Below, one piece after another: positions 50,285 to 58,914 of a DNA stretch of 64,000 nt. This stretch comes from Gorillibacterium massiliense (GTDB lineage: Bacteria > Bacillota > Bacilli > Paenibacillales > NBRC-103111): the NCBI RefSeq assembly GCF_000455485.1, contig NZ_CBQR020000071.1, forward strand, positions 1 to 64,000. Direction: 5' to 3'. Below the pieces are notes generated by a model. That model saw only the letters and a program-made list of their open reading frames with translations, was not told where the DNA came from and ran no database searches. The translations under genes were made by a program, and so were the position numbers. Numbering within the stretch: the first letter of the stretch is position 1; every line of letters begins with the position of its first letter.

Positions 50285-51259
50285 GTGAAGTCAAAGAAGT
50301 TGCTAGTTGGTTTGTTGATTGGGGCAATTGGAATTGGGGCGGCCTCCGGGGCATATGGGGCTAGTCTGTCGAAGAAAATCAGCGCGATTCAAGATCCGAC
50401 AGTGAAGATTAAAGTGGACGGCAAAACGCTGGTGCTGGCGGACAGTACGGGAGCGATGGATCCCATCATGTACAATGGACATACCTATGTGCCGGCGAAG
50501 TCCGTGGCTGAAGCGATGGGTGGCGCAGTAACGTGGGATGGATCCACCAATTCCGTAATCATCAGCACAGGTAAGGGCACTCAGGATAATAGCATCGGTG
50601 ATTCTGATCCGGGAAGTACGGTTGAACCGTCCAATACGCCGCAGCCGACGCCGAGCACCACTCCGTCTCAAACAGCCAATACCGGCGCTTCCAGCAAGAA
50701 CAAAGGCACCTTGAGCGATCCCGTAAGCCTGGGGACTGCGTTTACCTATCATGACTATTATCATTATAAACAAGAAGATTCAACGAACGTGGATTACACG
50801 TTCACGATCAACAAAGTGGAGACTATCACCGCAGATGATATCGTTAAGTTGGGCTTCAAGAAACCGGAAAGCGATCCTGAGATTGAGTACCGGATGTTGA
50901 CGGTTAGCCTCAAGGTCAATAATGCCAAGGTAACGAAAGGCACCTCTTCGAGTGCTACTGGTCAAGGCTATCTCGCCAGTTTCGAGCCTTCTTACTGGGG
51001 CGTAAGAACGAATGACTCCGGTAAATCCATCATCGGGGTTAGAGATTATGGGTTTGACGGCTCTTTGAGCGATAACATCAGCGATGTTGTCTACAGCCTG
51101 CCTTCTTCCAAAGTTCTTGCTGGTGAATCCAAATCCTACGAAGCAAGCGGGAAAATCATCATTACCGTATACAAGAATGAAACGAACTACTTCATTCTGC
51201 AAAAATCGGATTCCGATATGGACTACTACGACCGCTTCATTTATTTCAAACTAAAATAG
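50285..51259 (+). CDS. Exported protein with copper-amine-oxidase-like stalk domain
   Basis: 324 residues. Signal peptide 1-25 (KSKKLLVGLLIGAIGIGAAS). Stalk domain at about 35-95 (IKVDGKTLVLADSTGAMDPIM, YNGHTYVPAKSVAEAMGG, VTWDGSTNSVII). A Ser/Thr/Pro/Gln-rich linker (about 98-140) leads to a beta-rich C-terminal domain with FTINKVETITADDIVKLGF and the ending YNEDRF-like tail. GTG at 50285 is preceded by TTGGAGGGG. Paenibacillus-type genomes carry many such stalk proteins, thought to be cell-wall-anchored; the effector domain here is unknown. Confidence 0.82.
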   Translation: MKSKKLLVGLLIGAIGIGAASGAYGASLSKKISAIQDPTVKIKVDGKTLVLADSTGAMDPIMYNGHTYVPAKSVAEAMGGAVTWDGSTNSVIISTGKGTQDNSIGDSDPGSTVEPSNTPQPTPSTTPSQTANTGASSKNKGTLSDPVSLGTAFTYHDYYHYKQEDSTNVDYTFTINKVETITADDIVKLGFKKPESDPEIEYRMLTVSLKVNNAKVTKGTSSSATGQGYLASFEPSYWGVRTNDSGKSIIGVRDYGFDGSLSDNISDVVYSLPSSKVLAGESKSYEASGKIIITVYKNETNYFILQKSDSDMDYYDRFIYFKLK

Positions 51260-51575
51260 TTATAGACAAAAAACGTCAGCATGAGTCTACAGCAGGAAGA
51301 AGAGAAGCGACCCGTCTTTTCTATCAGGCTGCCCGGATCAGTTATTCCGGGCGGCTTTTTTATCTATCGATAGTTTCCCAGCGCATGTAATGCAGTTATT
51401 TGCCGAATTGAGATGCTGGAATTTGACAGCTTCTGGGTCAAAGGTGGTGAGGCTCAAGTCGTTACATTACGTTAATGTCTGGTAGTGGAGGCACTTTCAA
51501 ATATTTACCTCCTTGTTATGATAGGTGACATAGCCCTTTATGGGCTTGCCACATCAATCAGAGGAGGAGATGTTT
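51260..51575 (+). other. Intergenic stretch after the stalk protein gene
   Basis: A hairpin GCCCGGA/TCCGGGC followed by TTTTTTA at about 51329-51366 is the terminator. The rest, including the short repeat GGTAGTGGAGGC and TTACCTCC at about 51480-51512, shows no coding potential. Confidence 0.5.
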
Positions 51576-53660
51576 TTGGTTAAACGCAAACTTTTCAGTC
51601 TGATTTCGTCGTTTATTCTGATCGGCGCCATGGTAATACCCGCTACGACATCTGCAGCGTCGGCTAAGCAGGCAAGCTATAACACGAATCCCAGCGTACT
51701 GGATATCGGTACGAAGCTAAGGGCTGACACGCTTGAAAGTGTCAAAGCCGAAGGCCGGCTTGACCTGACTGACAGTAATGTTTCGGCGAAGACCGGCTCT
51801 TCCTTAGGCGCAGCGGGTTTGACGCAAGCGGATGTCGGCACTGTCAAGCCATGGTTGACGAATAACGATTACACGGGGCAGTATTCACTGACTAATTTTA
51901 CCCTGCGTGCCGTAGGAAATTACGGAGAAGTGTGGGTGGCGAACAATCTCAATTTTCCCAATGGGGATCCACGAAACGGCCTCGTTCAAATCACAGACGC
52001 TCAGGTTCAGTATTTGCTGAACGAATTCGAAACCCGGATTTATCCTAAAGAAATCGAGTATTTTGCACCTCCTGCCGAACGCAAAGGGGAAGACGGCTAT
52101 AAAGGCCTGTACAAGGATGACAGCGGCCGCGTCGTCATTCTGATCGACAACATCAAGGACCAAAGCTATTATAATCCGAACTATCCAAGCTACATTGCCG
52201 GTTATTTCTCCCCAACGATCAGCGATTTTGCCGACCGTAACGTCATGACTGTCGACGCTTACGATTGGTTGAACCGGACCGGACCGAAATCGGCAAAGCC
52301 TTATCTCTACGAAGGCGTATTCGCCCACGAGTTCCAGCACTTGCTTCACCGGGATACCGATCCGGCCGAAGAAAGCTTCATCAACGAAGGCTTATCCGAC
52401 TTCGCCCAGTACATGGTCGGTTATGGCCACTCTATCGACCATGTGAATGCATTTATGTCCCATCTTCGGAACTCTCTTACCCTATGGGGCGACCAGACGG
52501 ATCTGCAAATTCTCTCTGATTACGGTAATGCTTATCTATTCGAGCTATACTTGTACGATCATTTTGGCGAATCGTTTATTAAGACCCTGTTCCATGATCC
52601 TCACACCGGCATCAGCGGCGTTGAAGATGCTTTGGCGCAAGCCGGTATCAGCAAAACGTTCGCCGAGCTATATGCCGATTACATGACGGCGGTTGTACTG
52701 GACAACGGATATCAGGGCGATCCCTCCACCTACAATTTCAACTCAATCGACCTGACTCCCGATTTTACCACTTCGGTCTTGGCGGACAACACCACTCCCG
52801 CTTGGGGAACTGATTTCAAAGTGATCACGCCGGATCCGAAGATTGATCATTTGATCTTCCAAGGGCTCGACTTCCTGCGAACCAACTGGACGCCGGTGAC
52901 GGATCCCCAGCGCGGAACGGTGCTTTGGGGCAATCAAGGGGATTTGGCTGACAATTTCTTGATCAAGGAATTGGATCTGACCGGTCAGACCTCACCCGAA
53001 CTCAGCTTCGATACGAACTACAATATCGAGGAACAGTGGGACTTCGGCGTCGTTCAAGTGTCCACGGATGGCGGGAAGACCTGGACCTCGCTATCCAATG
53101 GAGATACCCGCAGCGATTTAACCGATAATGGTTATCCGAAAATCGCGGCGAATCTGCCGGGCTTCACGGGCAGCTCCGGCGGCTGGAAGACGGAGACGTT
53201 CGATCTGTCCGCCTATGCCGGGAAGAAGGTTTTGCTTGGATTCCGCTACTTGACGGACTGGGGCTATAACGAAGCTGGGTGGTATTTGTCCAATCTGAGG
53301 TTAAATGGAACCGTGATCGATCCAATGACCGACACCTCGGGTTTTACGAGCCTGGAGCAGGCTACCGGCCAGTATGTGAATTATCAGGTAGAATTCATCG
53401 GACTCATGAAGAACTATGACAAGCAAAAAGCAAAAGGACACGATAACCAGGTAAAAGTCATCCGCGTACCGGATCTTATCAATATGTCGGAATCGGATCG
53501 CATTGAACTTGGCGACTTGCTCCACAGCTCGAAATACGACCGCATCATCATGATGACGACGTATGCTGCTCCAGAAGGCACCAGTAACAGCGTGCCTTAC
53601 AATTACGACGTGGTTTTGAAGAATAACGGGAAGAAAAACAACGGAAAAAGCGGAAAGTAA
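51576..53660 (+). CDS. Secreted metalloprotease (immune inhibitor A/M6-like)
   Basis: About 695 residues. Signal peptide with ALIGAMVIPATTSAASA-type core at the N-terminus. HEFQHLLH (HExxH) with the downstream Glu in ESFINEGLSDFAQYM is the zinc site, and a Met-turn-like region follows. The C-terminal half (about 430-700) resembles the MAM/choice-of-anchor domain of InhA-type enzymes (WDFGVVQVSTDGGKTWTSL, DLSAYAGKKVLLGFRYLTDWG). TTG at 51576 is favoured because GAGGAGG (51561-51567) lies eight bases before; the ATG at 51570 is only two bases away. It is secreted and likely degrades proteins. Confidence 0.88.
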   Translation: MVKRKLFSLISSFILIGAMVIPATTSAASAKQASYNTNPSVLDIGTKLRADTLESVKAEGRLDLTDSNVSAKTGSSLGAAGLTQADVGTVKPWLTNNDYTGQYSLTNFTLRAVGNYGEVWVANNLNFPNGDPRNGLVQITDAQVQYLLNEFETRIYPKEIEYFAPPAERKGEDGYKGLYKDDSGRVVILIDNIKDQSYYNPNYPSYIAGYFSPTISDFADRNVMTVDAYDWLNRTGPKSAKPYLYEGVFAHEFQHLLHRDTDPAEESFINEGLSDFAQYMVGYGHSIDHVNAFMSHLRNSLTLWGDQTDLQILSDYGNAYLFELYLYDHFGESFIKTLFHDPHTGISGVEDALAQAGISKTFAELYADYMTAVVLDNGYQGDPSTYNFNSIDLTPDFTTSVLADNTTPAWGTDFKVITPDPKIDHLIFQGLDFLRTNWTPVTDPQRGTVLWGNQGDLADNFLIKELDLTGQTSPELSFDTNYNIEEQWDFGVVQVSTDGGKTWTSLSNGDTRSDLTDNGYPKIAANLPGFTGSSGGWKTETFDLSAYAGKKVLLGFRYLTDWGYNEAGWYLSNLRLNGTVIDPMTDTSGFTSLEQATGQYVNYQVEFIGLMKNYDKQKAKGHDNQVKVIRVPDLINMSESDRIELGDLLHSSKYDRIIMMTTYAAPEGTSNSVPYNYDVVLKNNGKKNNGKSGK

Positions 53661-53689
53661 GGTTACGATTCTGCTAGAGGAACTTACGG

Positions 53690-53736
53690 GATCCGACCGG
53701 ATCGAAGCAATTTGCTCTGATCCGATCGGTTCTTTT
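53690..53736 (+). terminator. Terminator after the protease gene
   Basis: ACCGGATC and GATCCGATCGGT form the stem (one internal bulge), followed by TTCTTTTTATT. Confidence 0.7.
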
Positions 53737-53835
53737 TATTCTTATTTATTCTATTGCATCCTGTTGCCGTATTCCGTTGATATAATGGGGATGAAAGAAA
53801 AAGGATGAATCCTCAAGTTCAATTTGGAGGAAGCG

Positions 53836-54687
53836 ATGATAACGCAAACGATTGATGGCATCACGTTCAAAATGAAAACCCCTTATGACTTCGGCTTTTT
53901 GCGCCGGTATGGAAAAGTGTTCACGGTGTTTGATGATCAAGATTCCGGCAATATTTGCTTTGGTGTCGAAGGCATTGAAGGTATTGAAGGCGCTGAAGGA
54001 GACGGAAAAAAATTGTTTGTCAAATACGCAGGCGCTCCAACGGCGGAATATGAAGGAGAACCGGCAGACGCCATTGCACGGCTTAAATGGGCTGTAGCGG
54101 TTTATCAGGACTTAGCCCATCCTCATCTGATTGCATATCGGTTTTCGGAGGAGGTTGGAGGCGGATTCGCAGCCGTTTTTGATTGGGTGGATGCCGAGTG
54201 TATGGGAAAGCAGTATCCCGTTTCCCGGGCAAAATTCATGGAGCTGCCGCTCGGTACAATGGAGCGCATTTTCGACGACATCCTGGCTTTCCACCTTCAT
54301 GTGATCAATCGGGGGTATGTGGCAATCGATTTTTACGATGGCAGTATCCTGTATGATTTCGCCGCGAACCGTACCTATCTATGCGACATTGATTTTTACG
54401 CGAAACGCCCAGTTACCAATACGATGGGGAGGATGTGGGGATCATCCCGGTTCATGTCGCCGGAGGAGTTCACCCTTGGCGCGCCAATCGACGAGCTCAC
54501 CAACGTTTTTCTAATGGGGGCTGTTGCCTTTGCATTATTTGGAGGGGAGATGGATCGCACGTTCACAAAATGGAAGATAAGCACGCCTTTCTATCAAGTT
54601 GCCCTAAAAGCGGTGGAGGAAAGTCGCGCGGGCCGGTACCCGACACTCAAAGAGTTTTCGGAGGCTTGGAGAGCGGCAGTGAAGTGA
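53836..54687 (+). CDS. Protein-kinase-like protein with degenerate active site
   Basis: 284 residues. The Hanks-type lobes are recognisable: KLFVKYAG (ATP Lys), VAVYQDLAHPHLI, then GYVAIDFYDGSILYDF at the catalytic loop and YLCDIDFYAKRP at the DFG site. The loop reads AIDFYDGS where HRDLKPEN is usual: the catalytic Asp survives, but the Lys and Asn equivalents are changed. An IEGIEGAEG insert sits in the N-lobe hairpin (53969-54010). TTGGAGG is five bases before the ATG. It may be a weak kinase or a signalling pseudokinase. A known branch of Firmicute Ser/Thr kinases with this motif exists, so activity is possible. Confidence 0.75.
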   Translation: MITQTIDGITFKMKTPYDFGFLRRYGKVFTVFDDQDSGNICFGVEGIEGIEGAEGDGKKLFVKYAGAPTAEYEGEPADAIARLKWAVAVYQDLAHPHLIAYRFSEEVGGGFAAVFDWVDAECMGKQYPVSRAKFMELPLGTMERIFDDILAFHLHVINRGYVAIDFYDGSILYDFAANRTYLCDIDFYAKRPVTNTMGRMWGSSRFMSPEEFTLGAPIDELTNVFLMGAVAFALFGGEMDRTFTKWKISTPFYQVALKAVEESRAGRYPTLKEFSEAWRAAVK

Positions 54688-54758
54688 GGGGGCCCTGACT
54701 TTGAAAGATCTATTGAGGAAGTACGGCGTAATATAAGCAGCCTGCAGGCGTGCAAAAA

Positions 54759-54804
54759 AGGGCATCTCTAGCCATTATATGGCTTAGGGATAGCCCTTTT
54801 TTCA
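54759..54804. terminator. Two-way terminator between kinase-like and APH genes
   Basis: AAAAAAGGGCATC and GATAGCCCTTTTTT form the outer stem, with further pairs inside (CTAGCC/GGCTTAG). Confidence 0.85.
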
Positions 54805-54820
54805 ATCGACTTCTCAATAC

Positions 54821-55819
54821 TTATAAATACTCGGGGAAAGGTGCGTCTTCCAAAATGCGCTTCCGCCAAGCCTTGTAATGCTCCGGATTGTTGCGGGATA
54901 GCTCTTCCGAGAAGACGATGAAGAGCAGGATTCTTCTATATTGTAGAAACGTATTCACCTGCTCCATCCAAAAGGGTTCCAGGCGATTTGCGCTTTCGTA
55001 GCCTCGAATAAAGGATCGAACTAAACGTTTAACCTGCTCGGGATCAATGGGAGGATGCTCGAATTTACCCTCCGAGGCGTAGGTGAAAATGCTGTTCACG
55101 GCTGTCGCCAGGTCGCAGGCAAACCAATGAGGGTTGGAAACATCGAAATCTAAAACCGTTACGTTTCCATCGTGGGCGAGCAGGTTCTCGATATGCAAAT
55201 CATTGTGAGTAAACCCAAAGCTGTTTCGTTCGACAGGCAGGCTGTCCAGTCGGTTTTTCAGCTTCCGCCAGCTTTCTTTCACCGCTTCGTCTTTACACCA
55301 GACATGAAACCCGTTCCATTCCTGCTCCCATCCGAGAATTTTGCCTTCTGGATCATTCGGCAGCCGACGCCATACCGGATACTCTTTGGCTGCGGCATGC
55401 ATGCTGCCCATCGCTTCTCCCCAACGTGCGAATAAAGCTTCGTGTCCCGATCTGGGCGTTTCAAAGATGTGAACGCCTTCCCGCTTGCGGTACGAGTAGC
55501 AAACATACAACCGGTCCGCCTCTTTTTCTTCCGTAAAAAGCTTCCCTTCCACGGACCGTTCGGGATGGACAATCGCGATTCCGCGGTCACCGAGAAAACG
55601 GACGAATTGGAGACGGGCATCAAGGGCTGTTAACTTGTCTTGAGCCTCACCAGCAGGCATTTCCATCACTTTCAAAATGTGCGGTACTGCGTCTTTTTCA
55701 TATTCATACAACACACCGTCCGACCATGGGTGGCCTCCGCTGAAGTAACATAATGCCGATGGATCGGCTTGGTAAGGCAGGGATAACTTTTTCAATACGG
55801 CATCTGGCACTTTCTTCAT
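54821..55819 (-). CDS. Phosphotransferase family protein (APH fold)
   Basis: 332 residues. FTHNDLHIENLLAHD and VLDFDVSNPHWFACDLA are the catalytic loop and metal-binding motifs; ILKVMEMP holds the ATP Lys. Relatives include homoserine kinase II, CotS-type spore coat kinases and antibiotic kinases; the substrate is not evident. The only gene of its unit, with its promoter in 55820-55979. Confidence 0.85.
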   Translation of the reverse strand: MKKVPDAVLKKLSLPYQADPSALCYFSGGHPWSDGVLYEYEKDAVPHILKVMEMPAGEAQDKLTALDARLQFVRFLGDRGIAIVHPERSVEGKLFTEEKEADRLYVCYSYRKREGVHIFETPRSGHEALFARWGEAMGSMHAAAKEYPVWRRLPNDPEGKILGWEQEWNGFHVWCKDEAVKESWRKLKNRLDSLPVERNSFGFTHNDLHIENLLAHDGNVTVLDFDVSNPHWFACDLATAVNSIFTYASEGKFEHPPIDPEQVKRLVRSFIRGYESANRLEPFWMEQVNTFLQYRRILLFIVFSEELSRNNPEHYKAWRKRILEDAPFPEYL

Positions 55820-55979
55820 CTACTATTCCTCCGAGTCGATTCGTTGGCAGCATCCAACACGGCTATAGTGGAGGAGGCAGCTGTTCGCAGTATTTATAGC
55901 AACAAATGTTCCCCTTTATTATGGCAGACTGGTAGGAAGAAAAGAGGACAAAAATTGCTGCATTTACCGTATTTAGCGG

Positions 55980-56759
55980 TTACGCTTTGACGGCAGCCCA
56001 TACTGTCCATGCATCTTTCTCGATGATCGGTTCTTGGCCGGAATCGAGTTTTTCTTTGATATATTCGATCAATTCCCGCAGCTCAGTATCCGTCAATTCA
56101 TGAAGAATGGAGCGCCCGGATCTGTTCAGCAGCTCGTTTTCCAATTCATCGAAGTCAGTGTAGATGCATCGTGTTTCCCACAGGGTAAATGCTTTGGACA
56201 GCCGCAAACCGTTTCGCTCCAACGTCTGCGATACTTGATCCGAGTGATGCCTGCGGGCTATCTCAAAATCGATTAACCGCGGGAACTTTTCCGGAAAATG
56301 GCCCCGGATGTTATGCTTGCTCCCAGGCAATAGACAGTCCTCTGGTGTTCGGTCCTGAATGATAAAATCCCCGCCCGGTTTCAAGATTCGGCAGGCTTCT
56401 TTGAAGCAAGCATCCAAGTCATCCAAATGGTGGATGAGTCCTCTTTCCAATACGATATCCGTCATGTTCGCGGGCAATTTTGTCTCATAAGCGTTTCCCT
56501 GCAAAAAGGAAACGTCCTGCATATCTTTGCAGGTTGAGGCTGCCCCTTTTAACATCTCACTGGAAAAATCAACGCCGATGACATGAGCCGCGCCCATTTC
56601 GATCAGTGCCTTTGTGTAAATGCCTCCACCACAGCCGATATCGGCAATCCGCTTATTCCGTACATCGACGGTTTCCCTCATGAAGGATCTCCACGATTCG
56701 TCTGCCGTTCTCGTTGTGTAGGTCATTCGGTTCCGTGCATCGTGAAAGTTGATGGGCAT
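55980..56759 (-). CDS. Class I SAM-dependent methyltransferase
   Basis: About 259 residues. IADIGCGGGIYTKALIEMGA (motif I), VIGVDFSSEML (motif II) and DIVLERGLIHHLDDLDACF (motif III/IV) are intact. The family includes small-molecule and ubiquinone-like methyltransferases. GGAGG lies before the ATG at 56759, five codons into the longer frame that ends at 56774. Divergent from the TetR-led operon 205 bases away; the intervening region is AT-rich. Confidence 0.87.
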   Translation of the reverse strand: MPINFHDARNRMTYTTRTADESWRSFMRETVDVRNKRIADIGCGGGIYTKALIEMGAAHVIGVDFSSEMLKGAASTCKDMQDVSFLQGNAYETKLPANMTDIVLERGLIHHLDDLDACFKEACRILKPGGDFIIQDRTPEDCLLPGSKHNIRGHFPEKFPRLIDFEIARRHHSDQVSQTLERNGLRLSKAFTLWETRCIYTDFDELENELLNRSGRSILHELTDTELRELIEYIKEKLDSGQEPIIEKDAWTVWAAVKA

Positions 56760-56924
56760 GGGCAAGACCTCCATTCATTGCCTTGATATTGTTTCATTTG
56801 ATGAAACGAAGTTTCACACAAATATATAGTACAACAATTTCAAAAGTAATGTCAGAGACGATTTCAATCAATTTGTGAAAATTGGAACATAATCCTTGAC
56901 ATTCAATTAATGGTACATTACTAT

Positions 56925-56947
56925 TACCGATAGACAGTCGGTCGGTA
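56925..56947 (+). promoter_or_regulatory. Likely TetR operator
   Basis: ATTACCGA (56925-56932) and TCGGTAA (56941-56947) form an inverted repeat directly before the TetR gene's ribosome site. Confidence 0.6.
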
Positions 56948-56963
56948 AAAAAGGAGTGGAGAT

Positions 56964-57611
56964 ATGAGAATCGTTAAAGAAGCGGAAGAACGCCGGAACG
57001 AGATCCTTGATGCAGCAGATGAGCTTTTTAGCCAAAAAGGCTTTGACGGCACGAGTACCAACGATATTCTCGAAAAAGTCGGAATTGCCAGAGGGACGCT
57101 TTACTATCATTTCAAGTCGAAGGAGGATATTATGGACGCTCTAATTGAGCGTTATAATGTCCGCTTATTAGACGCAGCTCGGGAAATCGCGGCGGAGAAG
57201 AGTGTACCTGTAAATGTACGCATTCTTCGGGCTGTCATGGCGCTTAATATGAGCGGCGGGAGTGGAGAGGAGATTATGGAGCACATCCATAAGCCGCAGA
57301 ACGCACTCATGCATCAGAAAATCCAACGGGCCATCCTGAACGGCGTTGTCCCGATCCTGGCGGATCTCATCCGCGAGGGCATTGAACAAGGGTTGTTTAA
57401 AACGCCATTCCCCTACGAGTGCATGGAAATGGTAGTGGCTTATGCGAATGCCGTTTTTGACGGCGATATGGTCGAGTTGACGGATGAGGAACGGTTAACA
57501 CGTATACAGGCGTTTGTTTTCAACGTGGAACGGCTGCTCGGCGCCGAAAGCGGCAGTCTTATGTTCGTGATGCAAATGTTCACTGGCGGAGAGGGTGACG
57601 GCCATGAATAG
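56964..57611 (+). CDS. TetR-family transcriptional regulator
   Basis: 215 residues. The N-terminal HTH (ILDAADELFSQKGFDGTSTNDILEKVGIARGTLYYHFKSKEDIM) is a textbook TetR DNA-binding domain; the C-terminal helices are the ligand-binding part. ATTACTATTACCGATAGACAGTCG GTCGGTAAAA just upstream holds a TACCGA...TCGGTA inverted repeat (56925-56947), its probable operator. It leads a four-gene unit with an MFS exporter, an FtsX-type permease and an ATPase. Confidence 0.9.
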   Translation: MRIVKEAEERRNEILDAADELFSQKGFDGTSTNDILEKVGIARGTLYYHFKSKEDIMDALIERYNVRLLDAAREIAAEKSVPVNVRILRAVMALNMSGGSGEEIMEHIHKPQNALMHQKIQRAILNGVVPILADLIREGIEQGLFKTPFPYECMEMVVAYANAVFDGDMVELTDEERLTRIQAFVFNVERLLGAESGSLMFVMQMFTGGEGDGHE

Positions 57612-58914
57612 TGCGGGCAAATCCTTCAACAGATTTCTTCTCCTCTGGTCGGGAGAGTTTGTGTCCGCGATCGGAAGCGGGCTTACTGCCTTCGGGCTGG
57701 GCGTTTATGTTTATCAGCAGACAGGAAAAGCCTCGGCCATGGCGCTTGTCACCTTGTTGGCGTTTATGCCGTCACTGCTTTTGAGCGCGGTGGCGGGAGT
57801 GCTTGCGGACCGTTATGACCGCAGGCTGCTCATGGTTCTGGGAGACAGCCTTTCCGTGGTAGGCCTCGTATATATTCTGATCTGCCTGCTTCAAGGCGAA
57901 GCGCACCTCTGGCAAATCTGCGTGGGCGTGACCGTCAGCTCGATCTTTTCTTCGCTGCTTGATCCCGCCTACAGAGCAACGATTACGGATTTGCTAACCG
58001 AAGAGCAATATACGAAGGCAAGCGGCCTTGTTCAGGTGGCAGGGTCGTCTAAATATTTAATTTCACCTATCATTGCGGGATTTTTGCTCAGAGTTGCGGA
58101 TATAAAACTGCTCTTGATCATCGATATTTGCACCTTTTTAGTCACCGTTGTTTCTATTCTTGCTGTTCGCAATGGTCTTGTTTCCAAGAAATTCGAGCAG
58201 ACCAAATCGTTCATCCATGAATTCAAAGATGGCTGGGGAGCCGTTTCCGGGAACAAGGGCGTGCTTGTTCTTGTAATCATGACATCGGTGGTGACTTTCT
58301 TTCTAGGTTTTATCGAAATGCTCTCCACGCCGATGGTCCTTGCGTTTTCGGATAGCGCTGCGCTAGGAACGGCTGTAACCATTGCTGCCTCCGGGATGCT
58401 GGTGACAAGCGTGCTGATCGGTATGTTTTCGATAAAACGGGGCTATACGAAAATGCTTTGGATTTCGCTGTTTTTTGCCGGAATCTTTATGATGGTGTTC
58501 GGACTGCGAGAAAATATGGTACTGATCTGCGTTTCCGGATTTCTGTTTTTTGCGATGCTCCCTTTTGCAAACACAAGTATTGATTTCCTACTTCGCACGA
58601 ATATTGAAAACTCCGTTCAAGGCAGAGCGTGGGGACTTATCGGTGTCATTTCCCAGCTTGGATTTGTTGTCGCTTATGCGGTATCGGGTGTGCTTGCGGA
58701 TTATGTGTTCAAACCAATGCTATTGAAAGGCGGAGTGCTTGCGGACAGTGTGGGCAGGGTCACCGGTACAGGCAACGGCAGAGGAACGGGATTGCTCATC
58801 ATTATTGCAGGAATCCTGTTGTGCGTGACAGCGGTCGTTCTGTCCGCCGTGAAATCGGTCAATCGGCTAGAAGATAGAGGTGAAGGATATGTTCTACAGA
58901 ATAATCCGCTCTGA
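57604..58914 (+). CDS. MFS-family transporter
   Basis: 436 residues with about 12 hydrophobic spans. FLLLWSGEFVSAIGSGLTAFGLGVYVYQQTG begins transmembrane helix 1, and AGVLADRYDRRLLMVLGD contains the loop 2-3 motif DRYDRR. This is the macrolide-type/MefE-like exporter branch. ATG at 57604 follows GAGAGGGTGA; it overlaps the TetR stop by eight bases. Probably exports a compound sensed by the TetR protein. Confidence 0.88.
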   Translation: MNSAGKSFNRFLLLWSGEFVSAIGSGLTAFGLGVYVYQQTGKASAMALVTLLAFMPSLLLSAVAGVLADRYDRRLLMVLGDSLSVVGLVYILICLLQGEAHLWQICVGVTVSSIFSSLLDPAYRATITDLLTEEQYTKASGLVQVAGSSKYLISPIIAGFLLRVADIKLLLIIDICTFLVTVVSILAVRNGLVSKKFEQTKSFIHEFKDGWGAVSGNKGVLVLVIMTSVVTFFLGFIEMLSTPMVLAFSDSAALGTAVTIAASGMLVTSVLIGMFSIKRGYTKMLWISLFFAGIFMMVFGLRENMVLICVSGFLFFAMLPFANTSIDFLLRTNIENSVQGRAWGLIGVISQLGFVVAYAVSGVLADYVFKPMLLKGGVLADSVGRVTGTGNGRGTGLLIIIAGILLCVTAVVLSAVKSVNRLEDRGEGYVLQNNPL

